A stretch of 47,548 nucleotides of DNA from CAYQUC01 sp964514215 (GCA_964514215.1 CAZEPW010000023.1:1-47548); one strand, 5' to 3'. Shown: positions 9,059 through 17,714, counted from the first letter of the stretch. A program made the numbers and translations. Notes: generated by a model from the letters alone, not told the origin.

Positions 9059-10282
9059 TTATTTATATTTTTCCATTATTAAACTGGCATTAGTGCCACC
9101 AAAACCAAAACTATTTGACATGATACTATTTAAATTAACATTTTCTTTTAATTCGCGGACGATAGGATAACCTTCAGCAGCAGGATCCAGATTTTGAATA
9201 TTGGCTGATGCACTAATAAAATTACCTTCCATCATTAATAAAGAATAAATTGCTTCATTCACACCAGCAGCACCTAAAGCATGGCCCGTTAATGATTTAG
9301 TCGAATTAATAAACGGCATGGTATCACCAAAAACTTCTTTAATTGCTTCCAACTCACACATATCACCAACAGGTGTACTTGTTCCGTGAGTATTAATATA
9401 ATCAACTTGTTTATCGACTGTTGTTGCTAACGCTTGCTGCATACATCGAACCGCGCCTTCACCCGAAGGTGCAACCATGTCCGCACCATCTGAAGTTGCG
9501 CCATAACCGGTAATTTCAGCATATATTTTGGCACCACGAGCCAACGCATGGTCTAATTCTTCAACAACTAATAAACCACCACCACCAGAAATAACAAAAC
9601 CATCCCGATCAGCGTCAAAGGTTCTCGATGCAGTTTCTGGCGCATCGTTATATTTTGAAGAACAAGCCCCCATCGCATCAAATAAAATTGTTAATGTCCA
9701 ATGCAGTTCTTCACCACCACCGGCAAAAACAATATCTTGCTTACCTAATTGAATTAATTCAGTAGCATGGCCGATACAATGTGCGCTAGTAGAACATGCG
9801 GAGGTAATTGAATAATTAACACCTTTAATTTTAAAAGGGGTTGCTAAACATGCCGAGTTTGTGCTCGACATGGTTTTCGTTACGCGATAAGGGCCAACGC
9901 GTTTTATACCACGTTCTCTTAAAATATCTGCCGCTTCTACAATACTGGAGGTTGATGGCCCACCAGAACCAACAACTAAGCCCGTTCTAATATTTGAAAC
10001 ATCACTGTCTTCTAAACCTGCATCTTCAATGGCTTGTTGCATCGCAATATAATTGTATGCCGCGCTATCGCCCATAAAGCGTCTTACTTTACGATCGATA
10101 AAATCATCGGTATCAATTTTTAAACCACCGTGAATATTGGTGCGCATACCTAAATCCGCATATTCTTGATGAAAATGAATACCCGACTTACCTTGACGCA
10201 AAGATTCTGCAACTTCAACTTTATTATTCCCAATACTAGAAACAATACCTAAGCCTGTAATAACAACACGTTTAGTAGACAT
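9059..10282 (-). CDS. fabB: Beta-ketoacyl-ACP synthase I
   Basis: FabB elongates acyl-ACP by condensation with malonyl-ACP and is needed for unsaturated fatty acid synthesis downstream of FabA. The 407-residue chain has the full KAS I triad: Cys163 in SITSACSTSAHC, His299 in NTHGTSTPVGD and His334 in LTGHALGAAG. The glycine-rich C-terminal NSFGFGGTNASL is also present. Length matches E. coli FabB (406). The start is well supported: GAAGGAG lies 7 bases upstream and is encoded by the last codons of fabA, only 2 bp separating the two genes. The pair is therefore a translationally linked fabA-fabB operon, the classical arrangement in many gammaproteobacteria. Confidence 0.97.
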   Translation of the reverse strand: MSTKRVVITGLGIVSSIGNNKVEVAESLRQGKSGIHFHQEYADLGMRTNIHGGLKIDTDDFIDRKVRRFMGDSAAYNYIAMQQAIEDAGLEDSDVSNIRTGLVVGSGGPSTSSIVEAADILRERGIKRVGPYRVTKTMSSTNSACLATPFKIKGVNYSITSACSTSAHCIGHATELIQLGKQDIVFAGGGEELHWTLTILFDAMGACSSKYNDAPETASRTFDADRDGFVISGGGGLLVVEELDHALARGAKIYAEITGYGATSDGADMVAPSGEGAVRCMQQALATTVDKQVDYINTHGTSTPVGDMCELEAIKEVFGDTMPFINSTKSLTGHALGAAGVNEAIYSLLMMEGNFISASANIQNLDPAAEGYPIVRELKENVNLNSIMSNSFGFGGTNASLIMEKYK

Positions 10283-10284
10283 AG

Positions 10285-10809
10285 TTACGCTCCTTCTTCA
10301 GAATCTTTATTTTCAAACAACCCAACACGAAGATCACTAGCAGAATAAATTTCTTCACCATCAACACTCATTGTCGCATCCGCTATCCCCATGTATAACT
10401 TACGCATAATGGTTCGTTTAATATTTACATGGTATGTCACTAACTTTTTATCCGGTGTCACTTGCCCGGTAAACTTCACTTCTTTTGAACCTAATGCACG
10501 GCCTTGACCGGGCCCACCTAACCATCCTAGGTAGAAACCTAATAACTGCCACATTGCATCCAGTCCTAAACATCCCGGCATCACCGGATCACCTTCAAAA
10601 TGACATGCAAAAAACCATAAATCTTTATTAATATCTAATTCAGCAATAATTTCGCCTTTACCGTATTTACCACCCTCGGTACTAATCAGTGGAATTCGAT
10701 CAAACATCAACATTGGTGGTAACGGTAATTGAGCATTACCTGGACCAAACAACTCACTATGACCACATTTAATGATATCTTCTTTTGAAAAACTATTTTT
10801 GTTTTGCAT
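10285..10809 (-). CDS. fabA: 3-hydroxydecanoyl-ACP dehydratase/isomerase
   Basis: FabA dehydrates 3-hydroxydecanoyl-ACP and isomerises the trans-2 to the cis-3 product, the branch point of unsaturated fatty acid synthesis. The 174-residue hot-dog protein keeps the catalytic His70 in FACHFEGDPVMPG and Asp84 in CLGLDAMWQLLGFYLGW, at the same numbering as in E. coli. AAAGAG precedes the ATG. It is first in the fabA-fabB pair. I looked for FabR- or FadR-like operators upstream and could not identify one with confidence. Confidence 0.97.
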   Translation of the reverse strand: MQNKNSFSKEDIIKCGHSELFGPGNAQLPLPPMLMFDRIPLISTEGGKYGKGEIIAELDINKDLWFFACHFEGDPVMPGCLGLDAMWQLLGFYLGWLGGPGQGRALGSKEVKFTGQVTPDKKLVTYHVNIKRTIMRKLYMGIADATMSVDGEEIYSASDLRVGLFENKDSEEGA

Positions 10810-11130
10810 CTATAACTCTTTAATTCTAATGTCGAATATTCAATCTAATATTTATAGCAAATGCCATTACCGGCTTTACCAACGATATTATCATCCTATC
10901 GGAGTCTGGATATTGATGTTGTAACGCCTTGTATCAAATAAAACAGGGTAAATCTTACCATGAAAACATTTCATCATTAACCATCAAGCCCAAACCAAAT
11001 TCAGCTTATTTTAAAAGCAGCTATTTTACCGTTTCATGAGTGTTAAACATAGTATTTCAAGTCATCAATTTGACAAATATCGACATATTTACACCGAAAA
11101 TCAAAAGTTTAACTAAAAATATGCGATTAT
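10810..11130. other. Intergenic stretch upstream of fabA
   Basis: About 320 bp between the 3' end of the lpxA homologue and fabA, both on the minus strand. No ORF worth naming. It should carry the fabA promoter; a TATAAAT-like box is visible on the minus strand at about 10848-10858, but no matching -35 box at good spacing could be assigned. No clear palindromic operator was recognised. Confidence 0.4.
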
Positions 11131-11925
11131 TTATTTAGTAACCCTATGAAAACCACGTTTTTGAGATTTAATAAAATTGACTAAATGCTCAACTTCTGAG
11201 GACTTAATATTTTGAAGCTCAGCCAATATTGTTTCAAGGGAATAATCGTCACTGTTTTGGGTCTTTTTAAACAAAATTTGAAATGCAGTTTTCAAGTTTT
11301 TAACCATTGAATGAGAAAAACCCGCCCGTCTTAAACCAACGCTATTTAAGCCTTTTACAATTCCGGGAACACCATCGGTGATCATATAAGGTAATACACC
11401 TTGCGTAATTTTACTATTACCACCAACCATTGCATAACAGCCAATCGCTGTAAATTGATGCACCATAACACCACCCGAAATAAAGGCATTATTCTCAACA
11501 CTAACATGCCCTGCCAGAGCCGAATAAGGTGCCATGATGATATTATTTGTTAAATTGCAATCATGTCCTAAATGCACACCATTCATTAAATAATTATCAT
11601 TTCCAATCTGGGTGCTCGATTCTATCGAACTACCTCGATGAATAATCACATATTCACGCAGCACATTATTATTGCCGAGCAGAGTATGTGTGGTACATTG
11701 CTTAAAAGAAGTATCTTGTGGCTCACCACTAAAAATAACACCTTCGTGAAAAATATTATTAGAGCCTATTCTTGAGCCATTTTTAATGCTGCAACGAGCA
11801 TCAATAACATTATTGTTAGCCAGCACCACATCATCTTCAATAATAACAAAAGCACCAATAGTATTATTATCACCGAGTTGCGCCACACTGGAAACACAGG
11901 CAGTTGCATGAATCATATTTGTCAA
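11131..11925 (-). CDS. lpxA: LpxA-type acyl-ACP--UDP-N-acetylglucosamine O-acyltransferase
   Basis: LpxA starts lipid A synthesis by moving a 3-hydroxyacyl chain from ACP to UDP-GlcNAc. The 264-residue protein is a left-handed beta helix of hexapeptide repeats (ATACVSSVAQLGDNNTIGAF and later turns) with a helical C-terminus. The family landmarks are kept: GEPQD, LREYVIIHRG, H-x-x-H-D-C with the catalytic base at His121, LAGHVSV and the GGVMVHQF turn, then LRRAGFS. The start is probably the TTG at 11925, with GAAGG 7 bases before it; an ATG three codons later is too far from that site. The usual lpxD-fabZ-lpxA-lpxB neighbours are missing, so this may be a paralogue rather than the main enzyme. 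Confidence 0.85.
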   Translation of the reverse strand: MTNMIHATACVSSVAQLGDNNTIGAFVIIEDDVVLANNNVIDARCSIKNGSRIGSNNIFHEGVIFSGEPQDTSFKQCTTHTLLGNNNVLREYVIIHRGSSIESSTQIGNDNYLMNGVHLGHDCNLTNNIIMAPYSALAGHVSVENNAFISGGVMVHQFTAIGCYAMVGGNSKITQGVLPYMITDGVPGIVKGLNSVGLRRAGFSHSMVKNLKTAFQILFKKTQNSDDYSLETILAELQNIKSSEVEHLVNFIKSQKRGFHRVTK

Positions 11926-12072
11926 AATAATACCTTCAAATTATGTAACAGTAAAATAAGTTTAACCAAGTCAATAGCTTAAACCCAATTATATCACTTA
12001 ATATATTCATGGTCGTTATAATTTCTCGGTCAGGATAAAATACAGCTTTAAAGTTATATTGTATCTATTACT

Positions 12073-13548
12073 ATGTCACGACAATTTTTTAAGCTCAAAT
12101 TTGATAATCGATTTGCGAGATTACCCGAAATTTTTTACAGCAAAGTAAAACCAACGCCATTTAACTCAGCACATTATTTAGTGAGTTTTAATCATCAAGC
12201 AGCAGCATTAATTGATCTTGATGATAGCTTCACAGCAGATCAAGATTTTATCGATTATCTTACCGGTAAAAAAACCTTTAAGTCGGCCGACCCCTTAGCC
12301 ATGTTGTATTCAGGACATCAATTTGGCGGTTATAATCCGCAGCTCGGTGATGGCCGAGCAATATTAATGACCGAAGTTATTAATAACAATAATGAACATT
12401 GGGATTTACAGCTAAAAGGATCCGGTTTAACACCCTATTCACGCGATGGTGATGGCCGAGCAGTACTGCGCTCGACTATTCGGGAATACTTGTGTAGCGA
12501 AGCAATGGCCGGACTCGGCATTGATACAACTAGAGCATTATGCATCATTGCCGCAAATGACGAAGTCTATCGAGAAACAATTGAAACCGGTGCATTACTT
12601 GTCAGAATGGCACAAAGTCATATTCGGTTTGGAAGCTTTGAAATATTTTACTATCGAAATCAACCTGAACACGTTAAAACCTTGGCCGATTATACCATTG
12701 AACACTACTTTCCAAAGTACCTTAAAAGTCAAACCAAATATATCGACTGGCTCAGTGAAATTGTTATTCGAACAGCCAAATTAATCGCCAACTGGCAAGC
12801 AGTTGGTTTCGCTCATGGCGTGATGAATACCGACAATATGTCCATTCTCGGACTCACCTTGGATTATGGCCCCTTTGGATTTGTAGAAAAATATGACCCC
12901 AATTTTATATGCAATCATTCTGATCATGCTGGTCGCTATGCCTTTAAAGAACAACCCAATATTGGCTTATGGAATTTAAGTTGTCTCGCCCAAGCGCTAT
13001 TACCATTAATGACAGTAGATGCTGCCAAAGCTTGTTTGGCACTGTATGAAAAAGCTTTTATAAATGAATATGTGGCTTTAATGCAGCGAAAACTCGGGTT
13101 CACATCATCTGAAAATAATGATTTAAATCTAATTAACCAGTTATTGAAATTGCTCGAAAAAAACGCCAGTGATTACACGCGTTTTTTCAGAATGCTCAGT
13201 GATTTTTCAACATCAAATTTTGAACATAACGATAAAATTCGAAATCAATTTATTGACATAAATGCATGGGATGAATGGGCAGCATTATATCAAACACGAT
13301 TAATACAAGAAAAATCCAATGATGACAAACGCAAACAACAAATGAATTCTTGCAACCCAAAATATATATTTAGAAACTACATGGCAGAAATTGCGATTCG
13401 AAAAGCGCGAGATGAACAAGATTATTCTGAAATTGATACGTTACTGAAGATATTACAAAAGCCATACGATGAACACCCGGATATGCAGCATTATGCCGAT
13501 GAACCGCCTGAATGGGCAAACTCCATTGCCGTTAGTTGTTCTTCTTAA
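12073..13548 (+). CDS. selO: Protein adenylyltransferase SelO (YdiU family pseudokinase)
   Basis: SelO transfers AMP from ATP to Ser, Thr or Tyr of proteins and is linked to redox stress in E. coli. The 491 residues match the usual length. Landmarks are the SGHQFGGYNPQLGDGRA loop, DLQLKGSGLTPYSRDGDGRA, the STIREYLCSEAM helix, the active-site region GFAHGVMNTDNMSILGLTLDYGPFGF split over two strands, and GRYAFKEQPNIGLWNL. The C-terminus ends SCSS, the bacterial cysteine version of the C-x-x-U tail of eukaryotic SelO. It is transcribed away from the lpxA homologue and overlaps the following convergent gene by 4 bp. Confidence 0.95.
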   Translation: MSRQFFKLKFDNRFARLPEIFYSKVKPTPFNSAHYLVSFNHQAAALIDLDDSFTADQDFIDYLTGKKTFKSADPLAMLYSGHQFGGYNPQLGDGRAILMTEVINNNNEHWDLQLKGSGLTPYSRDGDGRAVLRSTIREYLCSEAMAGLGIDTTRALCIIAANDEVYRETIETGALLVRMAQSHIRFGSFEIFYYRNQPEHVKTLADYTIEHYFPKYLKSQTKYIDWLSEIVIRTAKLIANWQAVGFAHGVMNTDNMSILGLTLDYGPFGFVEKYDPNFICNHSDHAGRYAFKEQPNIGLWNLSCLAQALLPLMTVDAAKACLALYEKAFINEYVALMQRKLGFTSSENNDLNLINQLLKLLEKNASDYTRFFRMLSDFSTSNFEHNDKIRNQFIDINAWDEWAALYQTRLIQEKSNDDKRKQQMNSCNPKYIFRNYMAEIAIRKARDEQDYSEIDTLLKILQKPYDEHPDMQHYADEPPEWANSIAVSCSS

Positions 13549-13892
13549 CTTTTAGAATAACGCATCCGAGTACCGTATTTAATCGAAAGCCTAATTTCTT
13601 CTGCTGATAGTTCTGAGGGAAAAAACACGCCTGAAATTTTAGCTCCGTTAATACTAGCACCCTCCATTTTTGTATTGGATAAATCCAGACCACGCAAATC
13701 AGTTTGTCTAAAATAACAACCGGTAAAATCCAAGCCCTTAACATCCAGGTTTTGTAGATCTAAATTACGAAAATCACAGTTTGTCATATCGCAAACTCCA
13801 CCAGCAGCTTTCGATTGATTAAACTCAGCTACTTTGCCTTCACGTAATAATTGATACAGTGGATCTTGAGTAATCTTAGGTTGTTCGGTCAT
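13545..13892 (-). CDS. Small pentapeptide-repeat protein
   Basis: The 115-residue protein has a run of A/C-D/N-L/F-x-x repeats in its middle (CDFRNLDLQNLDVKGLDF, then RQTDLRGLDLSN), predicted to form a short right-handed quadrilateral beta helix. The ends (about 30 residues each) are helical. A strong ribosome site, AAGGAG, lies 5 bases before the ATG at 13892. Small proteins of this type have varied roles, from protein binding to gyrase mimicry; with so few repeats a function cannot be given. Its stop overlaps the selO stop by 4 bp from the other strand. Confidence 0.85.
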   Translation of the reverse strand: MTEQPKITQDPLYQLLREGKVAEFNQSKAAGGVCDMTNCDFRNLDLQNLDVKGLDFTGCYFRQTDLRGLDLSNTKMEGASINGAKISGVFFPSELSAEEIRLSIKYGTRMRYSKS

Positions 13893-14076
13893 ACCATCTC
13901 CTTATTATAAGTGGTCTATAACACAGATATAACGGCACAACCAAACAGTAACTTTAATTTGCTTCACTTAAGAATTTATATAAGAAGAATAAACACTTAG
14001 CCTCATAATCTTGATGGTTAAACTCAAAAAACCAGCTCAAAACATGGCCTAAATAACACTTAGTAACAATTTAGCT

Positions 14077-15183
14077 TTACGGATTCAAATTATCTTCATA
14101 TTTTTTTAATAAAACACCTTCATCACCACAGCAATCAGCAATACATTTTTTAACTTGATGGATTGCGGTATCATCCCCCCCAAGATAGCTTGCCACCGGT
14201 AAATTAGTGTCCGCGCAATCACAGCCTTTATCATCATAAACATAAACATTGGTTAAACCAATCTCACGAGCAATATCATGAGCTTGCCACATGATATTGC
14301 TCGGCGTTGCAGGAATATGGCTTAGCTTAAATGCCGGAAAAAATCGTGTAATATGCCAAGGACTAGCAGCACCTAAGTTATCTCGAATCCAAATTGCCGT
14401 ATCGCGTAACATTTCAATATTGTCATTTTTTCCCGGAATAATATTCGTGCGAGTTTCAACATGCATTCCAAGTAAATGTGCTTTTTTTATTGATGCCAAC
14501 ACTTCACTAACTTTAGCTTTTTTACAAATGTCATAATAAAAATTGTCATCTAAACTTTTTACGTCAGAGCACAACACATCAATATAGGGTGCCATCAAAT
14601 CCAAAGCTTCATCTGTTACAAAACTATTCGAAACATACACTAAATATAAACCCGCTTGACGTGCAATTTTTGCAACAGCAATAACATATTCTAACCACAC
14701 CGCAGGTTCCGAATAAGTAAAAGCGATACCTTGAACTTCATATCGAATGGCTGTTGCAACTATTTCTTCTGGTGACACAAATGCTTCAGTAGAGACACCT
14801 TTTGCCAAGTCATCAAGCGTTTCAACGCCCCAAGATATATTCAAATTATGACAACCACCACAACGAAAACTACAACCATAACTGCCAATCGACATAATCT
14901 TCGATCCCGGTTGGAAATGTTTAACCGGTTTATCTTCTATTTTTCCTATTTCAATGGCCGATATAATACCATACGATAAATTATACAAAGTACCGTGTCG
15001 ATTAACATGCGCTTGGCAAAACCCACGTTGACCATGTTTAAGGCGACAACGCCATAAACACAAATTACATCGGGTTGTACCATCATCCATTTTTTCCTGA
15101 AGACCCGTTTCGATCAACTGGTATTGAGATTGTTCTTTGTTAACCGAATTTTCAATTGTATCCACAGATGGAATGTAATTCAT
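14077..15183 (-). CDS. AmmeMemoRadiSam-type radical SAM enzyme (AmrS-like)
   Basis: The 368-residue protein is a PflA-like radical SAM enzyme. The 4Fe-4S ligands are Cys104, Cys108 and Cys111 in YGCSFRCGGCHN. An N-terminal cysteine set (C39, C42, C46, C56, in CNLCLWRCRLKHG...GFC) and the KPVKHFQPGSKIMSIGSYGC run are diagnostic of the AmrS group. At the C-terminus the usual zinc-ribbon ending is replaced by a different Cys-rich stretch (DDKGCDCADTN and KKCIADCCGDEG). AGGA lies 8 bases before the ATG. The gene follows an ATP-grasp ligase gene by 20 bp, so they likely form an operon; AMMECR1 and Memo partners are not in the window. The reaction of the family is unknown. Confidence 0.85.
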   Translation of the reverse strand: MNYIPSVDTIENSVNKEQSQYQLIETGLQEKMDDGTTRCNLCLWRCRLKHGQRGFCQAHVNRHGTLYNLSYGIISAIEIGKIEDKPVKHFQPGSKIMSIGSYGCSFRCGGCHNLNISWGVETLDDLAKGVSTEAFVSPEEIVATAIRYEVQGIAFTYSEPAVWLEYVIAVAKIARQAGLYLVYVSNSFVTDEALDLMAPYIDVLCSDVKSLDDNFYYDICKKAKVSEVLASIKKAHLLGMHVETRTNIIPGKNDNIEMLRDTAIWIRDNLGAASPWHITRFFPAFKLSHIPATPSNIMWQAHDIAREIGLTNVYVYDDKGCDCADTNLPVASYLGGDDTAIHQVKKCIADCCGDEGVLLKKYEDNLNP

Positions 15184-15203
15184 TATTTTAATCCTACAAT
15201 TTT

Positions 15204-16517
15204 TTAAGCCACATTAGCTTTAAATAACAATGGTGCTATGATAATTTTTAAACTGTTATGCGCATCGCGTAAAGCTTGTTCAACTTGAGCAGTTGTCCCG
15301 CCAGACGCAAAAATAAACCCCAAATAACTCGAACTTTCCGGTAATGGTGTAACTTCATAACCTTCTTGAATTTGAATACTGATATCATCAATTAACGGTA
15401 TTTTTTGCGCAACCAATAACCCTTCAACTCTTTTTAAAATTCCATGTCGAGGAATTGGAATCATTAACACACCAGAAGCATTATCATCCAAATGGGTATC
15501 AACACTAGCAATATCTAGCGATGAAATAACTTCACCAATAGCATGCGCTAAAACCAATTCTTCTAAACTCATACCAATGCCAAACGTTAATAACCGCCCA
15601 CATAAACCACCAATAGTTCGAGCAGCAACTTCAATAACCCAAATACCATCATCATTAATTCGACATTCAGCATGAATCGGACCTTCTTCTAAACCATAAG
15701 CAACACAAGCAGACTGTAAAGTTTTTATTAACTCGGCTTGTTGTTCAAAATCTAACTTTGAAGGCGTAATGTAATAGGTTTCTTCAAAATAAGGGCCATT
15801 AAGCGGATCGGGCTTATCGAAAATACTTAATAATTTAAACTCTTTATTAACCAAAATTCCTTCTATCGCAATTTCATCGCCCAGAATAAATTCTTCTATT
15901 ATTAAATATTGGTAATTTTCAGACGTTAAATTTTTATCTCGTAAAATTATTTTTTCAATACGCGCACAAACTGATATTAATTCATTAGTGTTGTTTGCCC
16001 TAATAACGCCCAAACTACCAGATAGGCCAATTGGTTTAACAACCACAGGAAAGTTTACCTTTGTTGTTTGCTCAAGAATATCGAGGCTAAGATCAACAAT
16101 ACAAAACTTAGGAATTTTAACACCCGCTTGTAACAAACAGTGGCGCGCTAAATCTTTTCTTTTAGCGATTTGAACCGACTCCGGGTTATTGTGAGCAAGC
16201 CCTAATGCTTTTGAAACTTTTGAAGCCAATTCTGTCGTTGAATCATCAGTGCCAATAATGGCATCAAAAGGCCGAACAGATGCTTCGGCTATCATTTTTT
16301 GAATAGCCAATTCAGGCTCATCAAATTTTATATGCAGTCCCTCAGAATACGCACTAACAACAGAATGCTCACCTTCTGACGCAATTAAAACATCAATGCC
16401 TTTTTGTTTTGCTGCATTTAAAAATGCAAAAGTACGATAACTGCCGTGAGGAGCAATCAACAATATACGTTTTTGAAATTGTTGATTAGTCATAATAGTA
16501 AACTTTGGAAGCCCCAT
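15204..16517 (-). CDS. ATP-grasp ligase, L-amino-acid-ligase-like
   Basis: ATP-grasp enzymes join a carboxylate to an amine or similar group through an acyl phosphate. This 437-residue chain has a Rossmann-like N-terminus (KRILLIAPHGSYRTFAF), the ATP-binding lysine strand FPVVVKPIGLSGSLGV, IIEEFILGDEIAIEG, and the Mg-binding IHAECRINDDGIWVIEVAAR followed by GGL. The C-terminal stretch SYLGFIFASGGTTAQVEQAL resembles the LAL C-terminal domain of amino-acid ligases. Two starts are possible: ATG at 16517, which lies inside an inverted repeat, and ATG at 16493 (MTNQQFQKR), which fits the family better; neither has a strong ribosome site. It pairs with the radical SAM gene downstream. The substrate is unknown. 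Confidence 0.8.
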   Translation of the reverse strand: MGLPKFTIMTNQQFQKRILLIAPHGSYRTFAFLNAAKQKGIDVLIASEGEHSVVSAYSEGLHIKFDEPELAIQKMIAEASVRPFDAIIGTDDSTTELASKVSKALGLAHNNPESVQIAKRKDLARHCLLQAGVKIPKFCIVDLSLDILEQTTKVNFPVVVKPIGLSGSLGVIRANNTNELISVCARIEKIILRDKNLTSENYQYLIIEEFILGDEIAIEGILVNKEFKLLSIFDKPDPLNGPYFEETYYITPSKLDFEQQAELIKTLQSACVAYGLEEGPIHAECRINDDGIWVIEVAARTIGGLCGRLLTFGIGMSLEELVLAHAIGEVISSLDIASVDTHLDDNASGVLMIPIPRHGILKRVEGLLVAQKIPLIDDISIQIQEGYEVTPLPESSSYLGFIFASGGTTAQVEQALRDAHNSLKIIIAPLLFKANVA

Positions 16518-16550
16518 CGAGCGCGATTAGATTTAAAAATATGCTCGATG
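16515..16550. promoter_or_regulatory. Inverted repeat CATCGAGC-N20-GCTCGATG before the ATP-grasp/radical SAM pair
   Basis: Two perfect 8-bp arms lie at 16515-16522 and 16543-16550. The arms contain more G and C than their surroundings. The repeat overlaps the upstream possible ATG of the ATP-grasp gene and sits within the expected leader, so it could be an operator or an mRNA hairpin. Confidence 0.4.
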
Positions 16551-16594
16551 AAGTAGAGTATTGTTACTTAAATTTATCTAAATTAGCTTAGACA

Positions 16595-16984
16595 CTATGC
16601 GCCACAGCCACCGCCACCACAAGCATTACAACCACCAGAACCACCAACACTTTGAAACACATTATTAAAAACAAAGCTGCTATTGACCCCATCATTAACA
16701 AAATCAACTTCACAGCCTTTTAAGTATCCTAGCGCAACCGCATCAACATATAATTTAAAACCTTCAGCCGTTTTAACTTTATCAAACTTTGATGGTGCTT
16801 CAGCGTAAGTCATACCATAAGTCATACCACCGCAACCACCACCAGAAACAAAAACACGAATTGCTTGAACATCATCTTCGCCATTAAGAATTAACTCAGC
16901 CATTTGTGCTATTGCAGAATCAGTTATTTTCATATCTGAATCAGTAATTGTTGTGTTAAACATTGCTGCTGTCATATCATTCAT
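16595..16984 (-). CDS. erpA: A-type iron-sulfur carrier (ErpA/IscA-like) with unusual C-terminal tail
   Basis: A-type carriers deliver Fe-S clusters to target apoproteins. The 129-residue protein has the family core: MKITDSAIAQMAELI, the first ligand Cys51 in VFVSGGGCGGMTYGM, and VDFVNDGVNSSFVFNN. Normal family members end C-G-C-G-x-S/A-F, but here the end is GGSGGCNACGGGGCGA, giving Cys119, Cys122 and Cys127 in a glycine-rich tail, plus an extra Cys91. The N-terminus is about 18 residues longer than E. coli ErpA. It is transcribed away from yggX. ErpA is the closest name I can offer; a distinct IscA subgroup is equally possible. Confidence 0.75.
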   Translation of the reverse strand: MNDMTAAMFNTTITDSDMKITDSAIAQMAELILNGEDDVQAIRVFVSGGGCGGMTYGMTYAEAPSKFDKVKTAEGFKLYVDAVALGYLKGCEVDFVNDGVNSSFVFNNVFQSVGGSGGCNACGGGGCGA

Positions 16985-17083
16985 ACGTTACACTCCATCA
17001 ATATATACAATTATCTACTTAAATTACTCATCACGACTACGCAATAGCGATTATACAACTATATTTCGTGAGTAATTACCGAA

Positions 17084-17108
17084 AATTTAGTAAGTCTGTG
17101 ACTAAATT
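17084..17108. promoter_or_regulatory. 8-bp dyad in the divergent erpA-like/yggX intergenic region
   Basis: AATTTAGT (17084-17091) and ACTAAATT (17101-17108) form a perfect inverted repeat with a 9-base spacer. It lies midway between two divergent genes that both concern iron, a place where a shared operator is often found. The repeat is AT-rich and no known regulator motif was recognised. Confidence 0.3.
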
Positions 17109-17197
17109 CTAACACAGCACGTAGTATTCAACTACACATTGACCCTCAATATAGGTCATAATAGCTGTTTATAACTATTAATAGCGGGAATACCAAT

Positions 17198-17482
17198 ATG
17201 ACTAGAATGGTCTTTTGCCAAATACTTAAACGCGAAGCTGAGGGGTTGGATGAACTGCCGCATCCTGGTGAACTAGGGCAACGAATTTTTGAAAATGTTT
17301 CAAAAGAAGGTTGGAGTAAATGGTTAGAACGGTTAACGACAATTATTAACGAGAATCAACTCAATACCGCCGATCCTCGTAGCCTTGATCTCATAGAACA
17401 ACACATGTTGGGCTTTTTGTTTAAAGAAGGTGAGCTTGGTCAACTACCAGAAGGATTTCAAGCTGCTGGTGGCAAAAAATAA
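17198..17482 (+). CDS. yggX: Probable Fe(2+)-trafficking/oxidative damage protection protein YggX
   Basis: YggX is a small cytoplasmic protein that protects Fe-S enzymes from oxidation and is proposed to handle ferrous iron. The 94 residues match the family length (about 90). The conserved start MVFCQILKREAEGLDE with its single functional Cys, the PHPGELGQRIFENVSKEGW segment and the LPEGFQ ending are all present. In many gammaproteobacteria yggX follows mutY; here it has its own promoter region, divergent from the A-type Fe-S carrier gene, which is a sensible functional pairing. Confidence 0.95.
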   Translation: MTRMVFCQILKREAEGLDELPHPGELGQRIFENVSKEGWSKWLERLTTIINENQLNTADPRSLDLIEQHMLGFLFKEGELGQLPEGFQAAGGKK

Positions 17483-17504
17483 CCTCATTCAATTTAAAAT
17501 ATTT

Positions 17505-17714
17505 ATGAAAGCAATTACGGATTATCCTGTTTCAGAATTAAAACTAATATATCAGGTTTTACATAGCCAAATTCAGGAAAACTTTGAGCTAATGGATTCA
17601 AGTTTATTGCAAGACTTGCAAACAAACTTACAATCTTTAGCGACAAAAGATGGTGTTGACGTTTCACTTCACAGTGAATGGTCAACTTGGCTCAATCAAT
17701 TGGCGACATCATAA
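17505..17714 (+). CDS. Small hypothetical protein between yggX and the NUDIX gene
   Basis: A 69-residue frame starts at ATG 17505 (MKAITDYPVSELKLIYQVLH) and ends 6 bp before the NUDIX gene. The frame is also open further upstream to 17430, overlapping yggX. The product is predicted helical and acidic, with no signal peptide or membrane segment, and I do not recognise a family. No clear ribosome site is seen, but its position between two same-strand genes with short spacers suggests translation in one transcript. Confidence 0.5.
   Translation: MKAITDYPVSELKLIYQVLHSQIQENFELMDSSLLQDLQTNLQSLATKDGVDVSLHSEWSTWLNQLATS

Noticed and set aside
17430..17505. Longer version of the small gene after yggX starting inside yggX
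   Set aside because: The extra 25 residues overlap yggX in another frame and lack any ribosome site; the ATG at 17505 fits better.
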